Shown: positions 23,797 to 32,745 of the stretch, piece after piece | How the letters are laid out: every line of letters starts with the position of its first letter | Position numbering within the stretch: the first letter of the stretch is position 1 | Source: Methanomassiliicoccaceae archaeon | GTDB taxonomy: Archaea > Thermoplasmatota > Thermoplasmata > Methanomassiliicoccales > Methanomethylophilaceae | Length of the DNA: 50,449 bases | Direction of reading: 5' to 3' | Assembly (NCBI GenBank): GCA_003550345.1 | Contig: PUJZ01000022.1 | Span: 1-50,449, forward strand | Program-made: the position numbers and the translations under genes | The notes under the pieces: generated by a model | Databases searched by the model: none | Told to the model about the DNA's origin: nothing | The model's input: the letters and a program-made list of their open reading frames with translations, nothing else

Positions 23797-24901
23797 CGTC
23801 GAGATGTCCACCCTCAGAGGATGGAGCAGCGACTGCGACGAGCGCTGCGGCCTATGCTGCCTGTGCCAGCCGGAGCTGCTGCCCGAGGAGGCGCCCTACT
23901 TCCGCCGCTACCACTCCAAGTCCCTGGTGCGCAAGAGCCGCCCCCACAAGCACCTCGCCCTGGCGTTGAAGAAGGGCCGCGGCTCCTGCGTCCTCCTGCA
24001 GGACCGCCGCTGCTCGGATTACGGGAACCGGCCCCATTTCTGCCGGATGTTCCCCTTCCATTTCCACGTGGGCGAAAGGCTCTCGGTGGAGCTCGACCTC
24101 TCCTGCCGCGTCGCCTGGGAGGGCGGCGGCGTCCCCGCCGAGGAGGAGGCGGCGCGCCTGGTGGAGAAGAACGAGGACAGGATAGAGGAGACGTTGCGGC
24201 TCTCCCGCAGCGTCTACCAGGAGTTCCGCGCCAACTGCGAAGCAGCGGGTGTCTGGGCCGAGCCGGAGGAGCTGCGTGAGCAGGTTAGGGGGCATATCCG
24301 CTCCTTCAAGGACCTGAGGTTCCTGGGGCAGCTCATGCTCCTGGCCAACGACGACCTCGATTTCTCCCTGGACGAGGTGGACCTCCGGCAGGCCGATTTC
24401 GACCTGGAGGAGCTGGAGGACGCCGCCCGCGAGGCCGCCCTATCCTCCATGGACTCCTCCGACCCGGTGGGCCTGCCCGTTTACTGCGGCCCCGACTGGT
24501 CGTGGAACCTTTACATGTCATCCCCGGAGGGGGTGGAGTGGAAGATCCTCGATGACGACGGCGACCTCCAGCACCGAGGCTTCGCCAGCGCCGAGCAGGT
24601 GGGCCTTCTGCCGCTAACCCCCGAGGGGGAGGAGGAGCTGCTCCGCTACGTCTCCATACTGAATGAGAGGGACAGCATCATGGGGAACGCCTGTCACCTG
24701 GTGGACATGTACGGTTACGCGGACCATCTCTCGAACGCCTATTTCGGTGTGATCGCGGTCGCGGTCATCGACCTGCTGTGGCGGGCCTCCATGCTCTCGC
24801 ACTTCCATGGATACGAGATGGACCGCGAGGGGATGCGGGAGGCAATAATCTTCTATGACATGGACCGCCTGGACGCCCCCACCATCGGCGCGTTCATCTG
24901 A
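23783..24901 (+). CDS. YkgJ-family cysteine-cluster protein with a long C-terminal extension
   Basis: 372 residues. The N-terminal 120 hold the YkgJ/Fe-S oxidoreductase pattern: C18, C22, C25, C26 and C28, then GSCVLLQDRRCSDYGNRPHFC. These cysteines probably bind a metal or Fe-S cluster. The remaining 250 residues are acidic and helical and are not familiar to me (EELEDAAREAALSSMDSSDP). It overlaps pyrC by 14 nt. Role unknown; redox or metal handling is the general guess for the family. Confidence 0.75.
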   Translation: MPRFDVEMSTLRGWSSDCDERCGLCCLCQPELLPEEAPYFRRYHSKSLVRKSRPHKHLALALKKGRGSCVLLQDRRCSDYGNRPHFCRMFPFHFHVGERLSVELDLSCRVAWEGGGVPAEEEAARLVEKNEDRIEETLRLSRSVYQEFRANCEAAGVWAEPEELREQVRGHIRSFKDLRFLGQLMLLANDDLDFSLDEVDLRQADFDLEELEDAAREAALSSMDSSDPVGLPVYCGPDWSWNLYMSSPEGVEWKILDDDGDLQHRGFASAEQVGLLPLTPEGEEELLRYVSILNERDSIMGNACHLVDMYGYADHLSNAYFGVIAVAVIDLLWRASMLSHFHGYEMDREGMREAIIFYDMDRLDAPTIGAFI

Positions 24902-24960
24902 GCCTGGCCTGACCAATAACTACAAATACTCAACTGGGTATCGGCTGAATGGTGACCCAA

Positions 24961-25176
24961 ATGAGGAAACCTTTGTCGGTGCTCAATCAGTCCATAAACA
25001 GCCACGTCATCGTGGAGCTGAAGGCCAGAAGGGAGTACCGCGGGGTCCTGGACGGGTACGACCCCCATATGAACCTCGTGCTCAAGAACGCCGAGGAGCT
25101 GGTGAACGGGGAGTCCGTCAGGAAGATGGACGTCGCCATCGTCCGTGGGGACAACGTCATATACATATCGCCGTGA
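24961..25176 (+). CDS. Sm-like (LSm) archaeal RNA-binding protein
   Basis: 71 residues. Sm motif 1 is [31 protein letters not shown]; Sm motif 2 is [14 protein letters not shown] with the IRG-type tripeptide VRG. Archaeal LSm proteins form rings that bind U-rich RNA and tRNA precursors. The family usually starts at MRKPLSVLN, so I used the ATG at 24961, with GGTGA six bases upstream. TACAAATA about 25 nt before the in-frame ATG at 24949 would make transcription start there, so a four-residue longer form is possible. Confidence 0.92.
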   Translation: MRKPLSVLNQSINSHVIVELKARREYRGVLDGYDPHMNLVLKNAEELVNGESVRKMDVAIVRGDNVIYISP

Positions 25177-25186
25177 GGAGATCAAG

Positions 25187-25354
25187 ATGAGCAAAGGCAC
25201 TCCTTCCCAGGGAAGACACAACAAGCACAAGGTACACATCCCCTGCCGCCGCTGCGGCAAGCATTCATATCACGCCCGCAAAGGCGAGTGCGCCTCCTGC
25301 GGGTACGGCAAGACCGCCAAGATGAGGGACTACTCCTGGGCCAAGACCCATTGA
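25187..25354 (+). CDS. rpl37e: 50S ribosomal protein L37e
   Basis: 55 residues with the zinc ribbon C20, C23, C35 and C38 inside [40 protein letters not shown] is the standard start of eL37. GAGGAGATC ends 5 nt before the ATG. LSm followed by L37e is a gene order seen in many archaea, and purF follows after 12 nt here. Confidence 0.96.
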   Translation: MSKGTPSQGRHNKHKVHIPCRRCGKHSYHARKGECASCGYGKTAKMRDYSWAKTH

Positions 25355-25366
25355 TCCGGTTTTCCC

Positions 25367-26773
<1,407 letters not shown>

Positions 26774-26814
26774 ACATAACCTTTAATTAGAACAACCTGT
26801 TTCCCCGAAACAAC

Positions 26815-26890
26815 GGGCTGGTAGATCAGTTGGAAGATCGCTACCTTGGCATGGTAGAGGCCGCGAGTTCAAATCTCGCCCAGTCCACCA
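26815..26890 (+). tRNA. tRNA-Ala (GGC anticodon), CCA encoded
   Basis: Acceptor GGGCTGG pairs with CCAGTCC and includes the G3-U70 pair that identifies alanine tRNA. The anticodon stem CTACC/GGTAG closes loop TTGGCAT with anticodon GGC. The T-arm is CGAG-type with loop TTCAAAT. CCA is encoded and there is no intron. The converging DUF134 gene ends at the next base. Confidence 0.95.
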
Positions 26891-27262
26891 TTAATCTTCA
26901 CCTTCTAATCTCTCATCTGGTGGGCATTCCTCGGAACGCTTGTGGATGCAGCCTTCGACACGTATGGTCCTTCCGTTGACCAACGCATCTGCCACCTTGC
27001 GCCTGGCCTCATGCAGGTCCTTCCAAAGTGTTCGCCGCGATATTCCGATGGCCTTGGCGGCCTCCTCCTGACCCATCCCTTCAAGGTCCACCAGCCTCAG
27101 GGCCTCCATCTCCTCCGCCTGCAGCATCACAGGTGAATCATCGACAGGTAGAGTATGGCACATAGGTGCATAACAACGGTATCGACCCTGGTCCTTCAGC
27201 ACCATGCCCGACCTAGGTCTTCCACGGCGCTTGCGGCAACAGCTCCTATTCTGCGGGTTCAT
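26891..27262 (-). CDS. DUF134-family helix-turn-helix protein
   Basis: 123 residues. RKRRGRPR near the start and the helix-turn-helix EEMEALRLVDLEGMGQEEAAKAIGISRRTLWKDLHEARRKVADAL (about 50-95) are the hallmarks of DUF134 (COG1342), which is usually found with NifX-like and MinD-ferredoxin genes. Cysteines in SCCRK, RCYAPMC and GCIHKRSEEC could hold a metal or cluster, which would let it sense iron-sulfur status (inference). The ATG at 27262 overlaps the MinD stop (ATGA). It is the last gene of the operon and a candidate for the operator at 29913-29930. Confidence 0.85.
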   Translation of the reverse strand: MNPQNRSCCRKRRGRPRSGMVLKDQGRYRCYAPMCHTLPVDDSPVMLQAEEMEALRLVDLEGMGQEEAAKAIGISRRTLWKDLHEARRKVADALVNGRTIRVEGCIHKRSEECPPDERLEGED

Positions 27263-28122
27263 CTCTCCAGCTCTGCATCTATCAAATCCCAAAGCGTTGA
27301 AAAGGGTTTCGCAGCCTCGCATAAGGTGCGGGTCACAGGCAGACCTTTCCTGACCGCCTCTACCACACCTGGGTCGAAAGGCAGCTTGGCCAGCACCGGT
27401 ATCCCCTCTGCGCAGGCGTACTCCTCTATCTCGGCGGTCAGCCCGTCATCGAGGTCATGGCGGTTGATGATCAGCATCACCCTGGGCCCAAGCTTGCGGC
27501 AGACCGAGACCAGCCTCCTGAGGTCATGGATCGCGGACAGGCTGGGCTCGGTCACCGCCAGCACCGCCTCTGTGCCGCTGATGCTCGATATCAGGGCGCA
27601 GCCGATGCCGGGCGGGCCGTCGATAAGGAGGATCTCCTCGCCGTCATCCAGCTGAACAGCCCTTTTCCTGACCTCGTGCACCAGCAGGCCGGAGGTGCCT
27701 GAGCCTGGTTTCAGCCTTCCATGGGCCATCGGCCCCAGATTGCTATGCGACCGGAATATGCTGCCGCTCGGCCGGGGTTCCATGGTCACCGCGTCATGCG
27801 GGCATACGAACCCGCAGACGCCGCAGCCCTCGCAGCGCATCTCCTCCACCCGTATTCCACCGTTCTCCGATATGGCGTTGAAGGCGCAGCCCTCCACGCA
27901 GATGCCGCATTCCTGGCATAGCGATGGGTCGATGAATGCCAGGTCAAGGCTGAAGAAGGTCTCCTCCCTCATCTTCTCAGCGGGGATGAGGAACTCGAGA
28001 TTGGAGGCCTCCACATCGCAGTCCGCCAGCACCTGGGCGCGTGGATTGACATCCGCGAGGGCGGCGGCCACCATGGTCTTGCCCGCCCCGCCCTTTCCGC
28101 TGACAACGGCGATCTGCCTCAT
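27259..28122 (-). CDS. MinD-superfamily P-loop ATPase with two ferredoxin motifs (copy 2)
   Basis: 287 residues. The deviant Walker A GKGGAGKT is at 9-16. After the Mrp/MinD start, two 4Fe-4S motifs are inserted: CQECGICVEGC and CEGCGVCGFVC. The ATPase then resumes with LLIDGPPGIGC. This is COG1149, thought to load or carry Fe-S or other metal clusters. I chose the ATG at 28122 because GGAGGGAGAA precedes it and the upstream stop overlaps it (ATGA). Confidence 0.88.
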   Translation of the reverse strand: MRQIAVVSGKGGAGKTMVAAALADVNPRAQVLADCDVEASNLEFLIPAEKMREETFFSLDLAFIDPSLCQECGICVEGCAFNAISENGGIRVEEMRCEGCGVCGFVCPHDAVTMEPRPSGSIFRSHSNLGPMAHGRLKPGSGTSGLLVHEVRKRAVQLDDGEEILLIDGPPGIGCALISSISGTEAVLAVTEPSLSAIHDLRRLVSVCRKLGPRVMLIINRHDLDDGLTAEIEEYACAEGIPVLAKLPFDPGVVEAVRKGLPVTRTLCEAAKPFSTLWDLIDAELER

Positions 28123-28970
28123 AATTCTCCCTCCATGGAGTGTATGATGCTGCGGAACAGCCCGATGAATCGCTTGTCCCATCCAGGGATCTCAAGTGAT
28201 ATGAGACCGCCGATGTTCTGCACCGACGCTATGCGCCGGTCGAACGGTATTGTCATGAGCACCGGCAGCCCCCTGGAGGCGCAGAAGTCATTGATCTCCT
28301 CGTCATGGCCATCGCTGCGGTTGATTAACACCCCCGCGGGGATCCCCATCTCCTCCGCCACGCCGGCGGCGAGCTCCAGATCATGTAGGCCGAAGGGCGT
28401 GGACTCGGTGACCAGGAGGCAATAGTCCGCGCCCTCCATGGTCTCTATCACCGGACAGGCGATGCCCGGAGGGGCGTCATATAATGTGAGGGTTGTTCCG
28501 TTGGCCATCTCCTTCGCCTTGTGGATCACCGGCGGCGCTTGGACCTCGCCCTCGTCTAGGATGCCGCTGATGAGCGTGAGGGTGGGCGAATGCCTGTGCG
28601 ACCTCACCGCCCCCACCCGGCGGGGGGCCATCGATATCGCGTCGTTGGGACAGACGATGGCGCATCCGTTGCAGGAGTGGCAGAGCTCGGGGAAGAATGT
28701 GTGGCTACCCTTCATCACGGTGAGGGCGCCGTAACGGCAGAACCTGCCGCAGTCCCCGCAGCCTTGGCATAGGGACATGTCCACCACCGGGTTGGCCACC
28801 GTCACTTCGATCTCGTCGCATTCGGCGGGGAAGAACAGGTGGAGGTTAGGCTCCTCCACGTCGCAGTCAACGACCACGACCGGCTGCGTCTCTGACAGTG
28901 ATTGAGCGAGATTCGCGCAGACAGTGCTCTTTCCGGTGCCGCCCTTGCCGCTGGCTATGGCCAACCTCAT
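28119..28970 (-). CDS. MinD-superfamily P-loop ATPase with two ferredoxin motifs (copy 1)
   Basis: 283 residues. It has the same plan as its downstream neighbour: Walker A GKGGTGKST at 9-17, inserted clusters CQGCGDCGRFC and CHSCNGCAIVC, then LYDAPPGIACPVIET. The two proteins probably form a heterodimer, as tandem COG1149 genes do elsewhere. It begins 9 nt after the NifX-like gene, and all five genes of the operon are overlapping or nearly so. Confidence 0.88.
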   Translation of the reverse strand: MRLAIASGKGGTGKSTVCANLAQSLSETQPVVVVDCDVEEPNLHLFFPAECDEIEVTVANPVVDMSLCQGCGDCGRFCRYGALTVMKGSHTFFPELCHSCNGCAIVCPNDAISMAPRRVGAVRSHRHSPTLTLISGILDEGEVQAPPVIHKAKEMANGTTLTLYDAPPGIACPVIETMEGADYCLLVTESTPFGLHDLELAAGVAEEMGIPAGVLINRSDGHDEEINDFCASRGLPVLMTIPFDRRIASVQNIGGLISLEIPGWDKRFIGLFRSIIHSMEGEL

Positions 28971-28979
28971 GGCTCTACC

Positions 28980-29672
28980 TCAGTTCAGCGGCTCCAGGCC
29001 GCCCTCGAGGTAACGCCTAACGGCATCGGAGACCTTGCCTCCTTCCTTGTAGCTGTAGGCCTTGATCCCGCTGGAGGACATGGCGTCGTTGGCCTTGTCT
29101 CCGAGCTGGCCGGTTATGACCACATCCGCCCCCTGGTCGGCGATGAACTGCACCGCCCGCGGCCCCGCTCCTCCCGAAGCATCGGCGACCGGGTTCTTGA
29201 AATTGGCAGTCCTCCCTGTCTCCAGGTCGAGGATGACGAAGTAGGGGGACCTTCCGAACCGGTCCTCGGCGTCGGCGGTCATCCCTTCGCCCTGAGACGT
29301 GACGCATATGTATCGCCCGCCTCCGTCGATCGGGACCTCTTCGCTGTGGTGGCAGGTGCTATCCCCGGTCTCAAGTGTGCCCGCAGAATGACGGGCGACA
29401 GCATCATCAGCGTCGCCGCCCACTCCCAGTAGCACCTCGATCCCGTTCTGGCGGAAGAGCTCCACCGCCCGCGGCCCCATCCCCCCAGCGATCACCAGGT
29501 TGACATCATGGGCCGCGAGGAACAGGGGGAGCTTGCCCGGCTCATGCCCGGGGCTCTCGAGGAATCCCGCAGGACGGACCTCGCCCTCCTCGTCGTGATA
29601 GAGGGCGTAGCCCTGGCAATGCCCGAAGTGCTCGGACACCATGCCATCGTTGACCGCCACCGCTATCTTCAC
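28980..29672 (-). CDS. Protein with two NifX/NifB-C-type iron-molybdenum cofactor-binding domains
   Basis: 230 residues. Domain 1 (about 1-105) is MKIAVAVNDGMVSEHFGHCQGYALY; domain 2 (about 118-225) is YICVTSQGEGMTADAEDRFGRSPYFVILD. Both contain the GGxGxxAVELF / GAGPRAVQFI helix. Most archaeal members have a single domain, so this is a fused pair. The fold binds metal clusters in nitrogenase assembly, but nitrogenase is not visible here. The start is GTG at 29672, overlapping the previous stop (GTGA). Confidence 0.87.
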   Translation of the reverse strand: MKIAVAVNDGMVSEHFGHCQGYALYHDEEGEVRPAGFLESPGHEPGKLPLFLAAHDVNLVIAGGMGPRAVELFRQNGIEVLLGVGGDADDAVARHSAGTLETGDSTCHHSEEVPIDGGGRYICVTSQGEGMTADAEDRFGRSPYFVILDLETGRTANFKNPVADASGGAGPRAVQFIADQGADVVITGQLGDKANDAMSSSGIKAYSYKEGGKVSDAVRRYLEGGLEPLN

Positions 29673-29887
29673 TCGTCCACCTCTGACCTGTTGTGGAAAA
29701 AACGCGCCCGGCGTCCGCCGCCGAAGCCCCTGCCCCCCCCGCGGGGGCGTCCGCCCTTGCCGAGGCCAAGGGCCGGGCGGCCAGTGTCCTCGTTCCTCTC
29801 TCCCTTCTCATCCTGGGCGCAACGCCCCATCCTGCGGCCGGTCAGCGGCCCCTTCCCTTCTGGTCCTGTTTCGTCTAATCTTGGCAT
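29669..29887 (-). CDS. DUF5320-type small protein, first gene of the MinD/NifX operon
   Basis: 72 residues. MPRLDETGPEGKGPLTGRRMGRC is the DUF5320 signature; the rest is Gly/Arg-rich (GLGKGGRPRGGGRGFGGGRRARF), so it could bind nucleic acid or serve as a flexible partner. The ATG at 29887 begins the family sequence; an in-frame TTG at 29896 adds three residues. Its stop overlaps the NifX-like start. It is the gene closest to the operon promoter. Confidence 0.8.
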   Translation of the reverse strand: MPRLDETGPEGKGPLTGRRMGRCAQDEKGERNEDTGRPALGLGKGGRPRGGGRGFGGGRRARFFHNRSEVDE

Positions 29888-29912
29888 TTTCAACACATCT
29901 TAAGGTTGTTAA

Positions 29913-29946
29913 ATTGCTCATATGTGCAATAGTATTTATATATATG
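29913..29946 (-). promoter_or_regulatory. Promoter and 18-bp operator of the DUF5320-NifX-MinD-MinD-DUF134 operon
   Basis: On the minus strand a strong TATA box (TATATATAAATA) lies at about 29934-29946. Directly after it, ATTGCTCATATGTGCAAT on the plus strand (29913-29930) matches its own reverse complement at 16 of 18 positions. The repeat lies between TATA and the start of transcription, a classical repressor site. Confidence 0.6.
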
Positions 29947-29996
29947 CCAATGCTGCCGTAACTAGACAAACCGCCATGATCACATATGCATAGAGG

Positions 29997-30761
29997 TCAG
30001 GATGGCAGCTCGTTCCTCGTCTCCATCCAAACCGAGTCCATATCGGCCTTTGACATCACATAGCCGTATATGCGCCAGTCGAAAACAGACCCGTCGAGAG
30101 GCATCCATAACGGATCTACCCCTTGGGCGAGGACCATTACTGGTTGCCCGGCGCTAGACCGGGGGGCAAAGCTCCCCAGATCCCCGGGCGGCGTAACCGA
30201 AGCTGTGTACGTGGGCAAATGGCTAGATACCGAGTAGACGTTCATCTCGATCTTGTTGGCGGAGAATGAGGCAACCAGCATGTACCACTGGCCAATATTC
30301 AGAACAGGTGTTGAGGCCGCGCTGTGGAACACGATGTCGTCCTCGGCGCCATCCATGGCGATGAACGCTTCCGGACGCAGTCCGCCAGAATCCATCCTTA
30401 TGCCGTATGATTGGTCTATGTCATTCTCTGATGCCACCCCTTTAATCACCACGCCTCCGTCAATTGACCCCGAGTCCAATTTCAACCAGGTTATGACCGT
30501 TCCTCTGCTCAGCTCAAGGTTCTTGCCGGTGAAAACCGCTTGCGGATCCTCAGTGAGTCCGCCGCTGCGGAATATGGGCGGGAAGGAAGGCGGTTCATCA
30601 GGCTCGGGGAAGCCCCTCTCCTCCTCTTCAAAACTGTCCAGATCGATAATTCCGCTGACCAGCGCCAATAGTGTGCTCGCCAGGACCACGGTTATCGCCA
30701 CCAACAATATGACGCCGATGACCGGAGAAACGGCTCCGCGGTCCGAGATGGGCTTGGGCAC
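29997..30761 (-). CDS. Archaeal type IV pilin-like protein with a LamG/lectin-type domain
   Basis: 254 residues. The N-terminus RGAVSPVIGVILLVAITVVL is an archaeal pilin (class III) signal segment, cut by a prepilin peptidase near Arg-Gly and then assembled through the hydrophobic helix. After an acidic, Pro-rich linker, residues about 65-250 form a jelly-roll of LamG type (ITWLKLDSGS...GQWYMLVASFSANKIEMNVY...FDWRIYGYVMSKADM). It probably sits on the surface and binds a carbohydrate or surface ligand. The start is GTG at 30761, with TTTAAG-type TATA about 29 nt upstream. Base composition is lower in G+C than in nearby genes. Confidence 0.75.
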   Translation of the reverse strand: MPKPISDRGAVSPVIGVILLVAITVVLASTLLALVSGIIDLDSFEEEERGFPEPDEPPSFPPIFRSGGLTEDPQAVFTGKNLELSRGTVITWLKLDSGSIDGGVVIKGVASENDIDQSYGIRMDSGGLRPEAFIAMDGAEDDIVFHSAASTPVLNIGQWYMLVASFSANKIEMNVYSVSSHLPTYTASVTPPGDLGSFAPRSSAGQPVMVLAQGVDPLWMPLDGSVFDWRIYGYVMSKADMDSVWMETRNELPS

Positions 30762-30867
30762 GGTTGATTAATGTGCTCGCCGCTCTTAAACTATTCATAT
30801 TTGCGATCATCGACCGCCTTATAGGTGCAAGAAATCAGTTTAATAGGCAAATCGTGATTTCAGGCGG

Positions 30868-31767
30868 ATGATCGTCGACGCCCATGTCCACCTATGGAAT
30901 CGTAAGATGCTGCCCAACGAGGCGGTCAAGAGGTACCTCGAGCCCTTGCGGGAGATGGAGGAGGCCCTGAAGCCGTTCTTCGATTTCGGATTGGACAGCG
31001 ATTACGTGTTCGACGATTTCTCCATCAGCGCCGAGCAGCTCATGGAGGAGATGGCGGGGAGCGGTGTCGACAAGGCGGTCATCCTGCCCACCGACTTCGA
31101 GCTTCTGAACGACAGCGAGATGGGGAATGAGGAGTACACCGAGATGCTTTTCGAGGAATGCTCCTCATTCGACGAGCTGATCCCCTTCATCTCCGTGGAC
31201 CCCAACCGCGGCGAGGAAGGCCTCAGGATGGTGGAGAGGATGGTGAAACGCTACGCTCCGCTGGGCATAAAGGTCTATCCCGCCACCGGATTCTATCCTG
31301 ACGAAGAGAGGTACCGGGACTATTGGGACCTGGTCGACGACCTTGGACTGGTGGTCCTCTCCCACGCGGGAATGGCATTGGAGCCGCTGGACGAGAAGTA
31401 CTGCCGCCCCTGCTTCTTCCGGGACGTCGCCGAACGGCACCCGGAGATGAAGATAATCATCGCCCACATGGGGGGCAAGTTCCATGACGAGCTGCTGCCG
31501 CTGATGCGGGATTTCCCCAACATATACACAGACTGTTCCGCGCTGCAGGGATGGCTCCCGAAAAGGCCTGACATGGTTCACGAGCGTCTGAGCGCGGTCT
31601 GCCAGGAGTTCCCCGACCGGGCGGTTTTCGGTTCCGACTTCCCCAACTACGAGATCAGGTTCAGCACCCTGCAGTTCATCAATCTTATACGCGAGGGAGA
31701 ATGGGGCAACGGCAGCATAAAGGAGAAGCTGTTGGGCAAGAACATCTCGAGGATGCTCGGCATCTAG
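30868..31767 (+). CDS. Amidohydrolase-family TIM-barrel hydrolase (COG2159)
   Basis: 299 residues. The metal motif is H6 and H8 in DAHVHLW, followed by His in LSHAGM, IIAHMGG and the catalytic Asp in FGSDFPN, the layout of ACMSD-like decarboxylases and hydrolases. The substrate cannot be told. The closest functional guess is hydrolysis or decarboxylation of a small carboxylic acid. It ends with TAG, 20 nt before an oligo-T terminator. Confidence 0.85.
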   Translation: MIVDAHVHLWNRKMLPNEAVKRYLEPLREMEEALKPFFDFGLDSDYVFDDFSISAEQLMEEMAGSGVDKAVILPTDFELLNDSEMGNEEYTEMLFEECSSFDELIPFISVDPNRGEEGLRMVERMVKRYAPLGIKVYPATGFYPDEERYRDYWDLVDDLGLVVLSHAGMALEPLDEKYCRPCFFRDVAERHPEMKIIIAHMGGKFHDELLPLMRDFPNIYTDCSALQGWLPKRPDMVHERLSAVCQEFPDRAVFGSDFPNYEIRFSTLQFINLIREGEWGNGSIKEKLLGKNISRMLGI

Positions 31768-31787
31768 ACGCCCGCCACAAGGCAATG

Positions 31788-31794
31788 TTTTTTT
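31788..31794 (+). terminator. Oligo-T terminator after the amidohydrolase gene
   Basis: A run of seven T residues follows the stop codon by about 20 nt. The next gene, at 31820, has its own TATA-like AATTATATTCC immediately before the start. Confidence 0.5.
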
Positions 31795-31819
31795 AAGCTT
31801 AGATGATAATTATATTCCC

Positions 31820-32443
31820 ATGGATATCAGTCTAGACTCGATTCAATCATACATCCAAGACTTCCATCTGAGCGAGCTGACGGCCTCCCCCGTACCTGAG
31901 GTCATACTCGGTCTAGGGGGTCTCCTGGCGTTCCTCATGGCCTTCCGCTACATGAGGACCGGCGGGGGCCTGGCATACCGCCTGAAAACCTTCCTCGGTG
32001 TTATCGGCGGGCTGGTGATGATGGTGACCGTCTATGCGATGCAGGCGCATGCCACTGGCGAATGGACGGTATTGTCCTTGGCGCTTATGGGGGTCACAGG
32101 CTTCGCCCTGTTCTTCCGGCCCTTCAGGACGATCAATCTGGCAGTGATACTGGCGATATTCGCCGCGGTGGGACTGTACCTCTTCCTCGGCACGCTTACC
32201 GACCCTGCCTGGGAGTTCCTGACCGACGATGTGATCAGGGCGGTCATAGCGCTGGCGGCGGCGGTGATAATATTCACCGCCATGCGCTTCGTCCAGGAGC
32301 TGATAACGTTCGTCAACAAGATCGTCAACGCCTGGCCGGTGCTGCTGATACTCGGTCTGCTCTGCATGGGAGAGGCGGTCGCGATCTACATGGACACCAA
32401 CATATTGGAGCTCTTGGACGAGTACGTGTTGAACAATCTTTAA
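31820..32443 (+). CDS. Membrane protein of unknown function with about six spans
   Basis: 207 residues. After a 25-residue amphipathic start, six hydrophobic segments are visible (for example VILGLGGLLAFLMAF, FLGVIGGLVMMVTVY and VLLILGLLCMGEAVAIY). Few charged residues lie inside the membrane, and I see no transporter or enzyme motif. It is followed at 28 nt by the tRNA-Arg gene. I do not recognise the family. Confidence 0.6.
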   Translation: MDISLDSIQSYIQDFHLSELTASPVPEVILGLGGLLAFLMAFRYMRTGGGLAYRLKTFLGVIGGLVMMVTVYAMQAHATGEWTVLSLALMGVTGFALFFRPFRTINLAVILAIFAAVGLYLFLGTLTDPAWEFLTDDVIRAVIALAAAVIIFTAMRFVQELITFVNKIVNAWPVLLILGLLCMGEAVAIYMDTNILELLDEYVLNNL

Positions 32444-32471
32444 ATCAAATGGACGTAATCGGGACATCTGC

Positions 32472-32568
32472 GGGCCCGTGGCTTAGCCAGGATATAGCGC
32501 TGGCCTTCTAAGCCAGACGCCTCGGGTTCGAAAGTCATAGAGGGCCGAAAATCCCGACGGGCCCGCCA
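32472..32568 (+). tRNA. tRNA-Arg (TCT) with a 19-nt intron in the T-loop
   Basis: Acceptor GGGCCCG/CGGGCCC, anticodon stem CTGGC/GCCAG with loop CTTCTAA (anticodon TCT, bases 32507-32509) and T-stem TCGGG/CCCGA are all intact. The T-loop is interrupted after TTCGAA. A strict bulge-helix-bulge forms: helix TTCG/CGAA, 3-nt bulges AAA (32531-32533) and AAT (32550-32552), and an intron helix GTC/GGC. Cutting after the second base of each bulge removes 32533-32551 and leaves the normal loop TTCGAAT. Discriminator G and CCA are encoded. Mature length is 75 nt without CCA. Confidence 0.93.
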
Positions 32569-32626
32569 TTCGATGGGATAGCTCCATTATCAATGGCTCA
32601 ATCATCGCGGAAATCGAGGAGTACAA

Positions 32627-32734
32627 ATGAAGAGAAGCTCACGAGCCTGGAAGAAGCCTGGGAACCAGAGATGGAAATGGCGCAAGAAGAAGATGCGCCG
32701 CAGGAAGAGGGCGCAGAAGATGCGTAAGAAGTGA
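32627..32734 (+). CDS. rpl41e: 50S ribosomal protein L41e
   Basis: 35 residues, nearly all Lys, Arg, Trp and Met; the core RWKWRKKKMRRRKRAQKMRKK is the eL41 peptide, which sits between ribosomal subunits. Archaeal eL41 is often only about 25 residues and starts at the Arg-Trp-Lys; here the ATG adds about 13 residues (MKRSSRAWKKPGNQ). GAGGAG lies 6 nt before it, which fixes the start. The gene lies between two intron-bearing tRNA genes. Confidence 0.85.
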   Translation: MKRSSRAWKKPGNQRWKWRKKKMRRRKRAQKMRKK

Positions 32735-32745
32735 TCACGCTAAAC

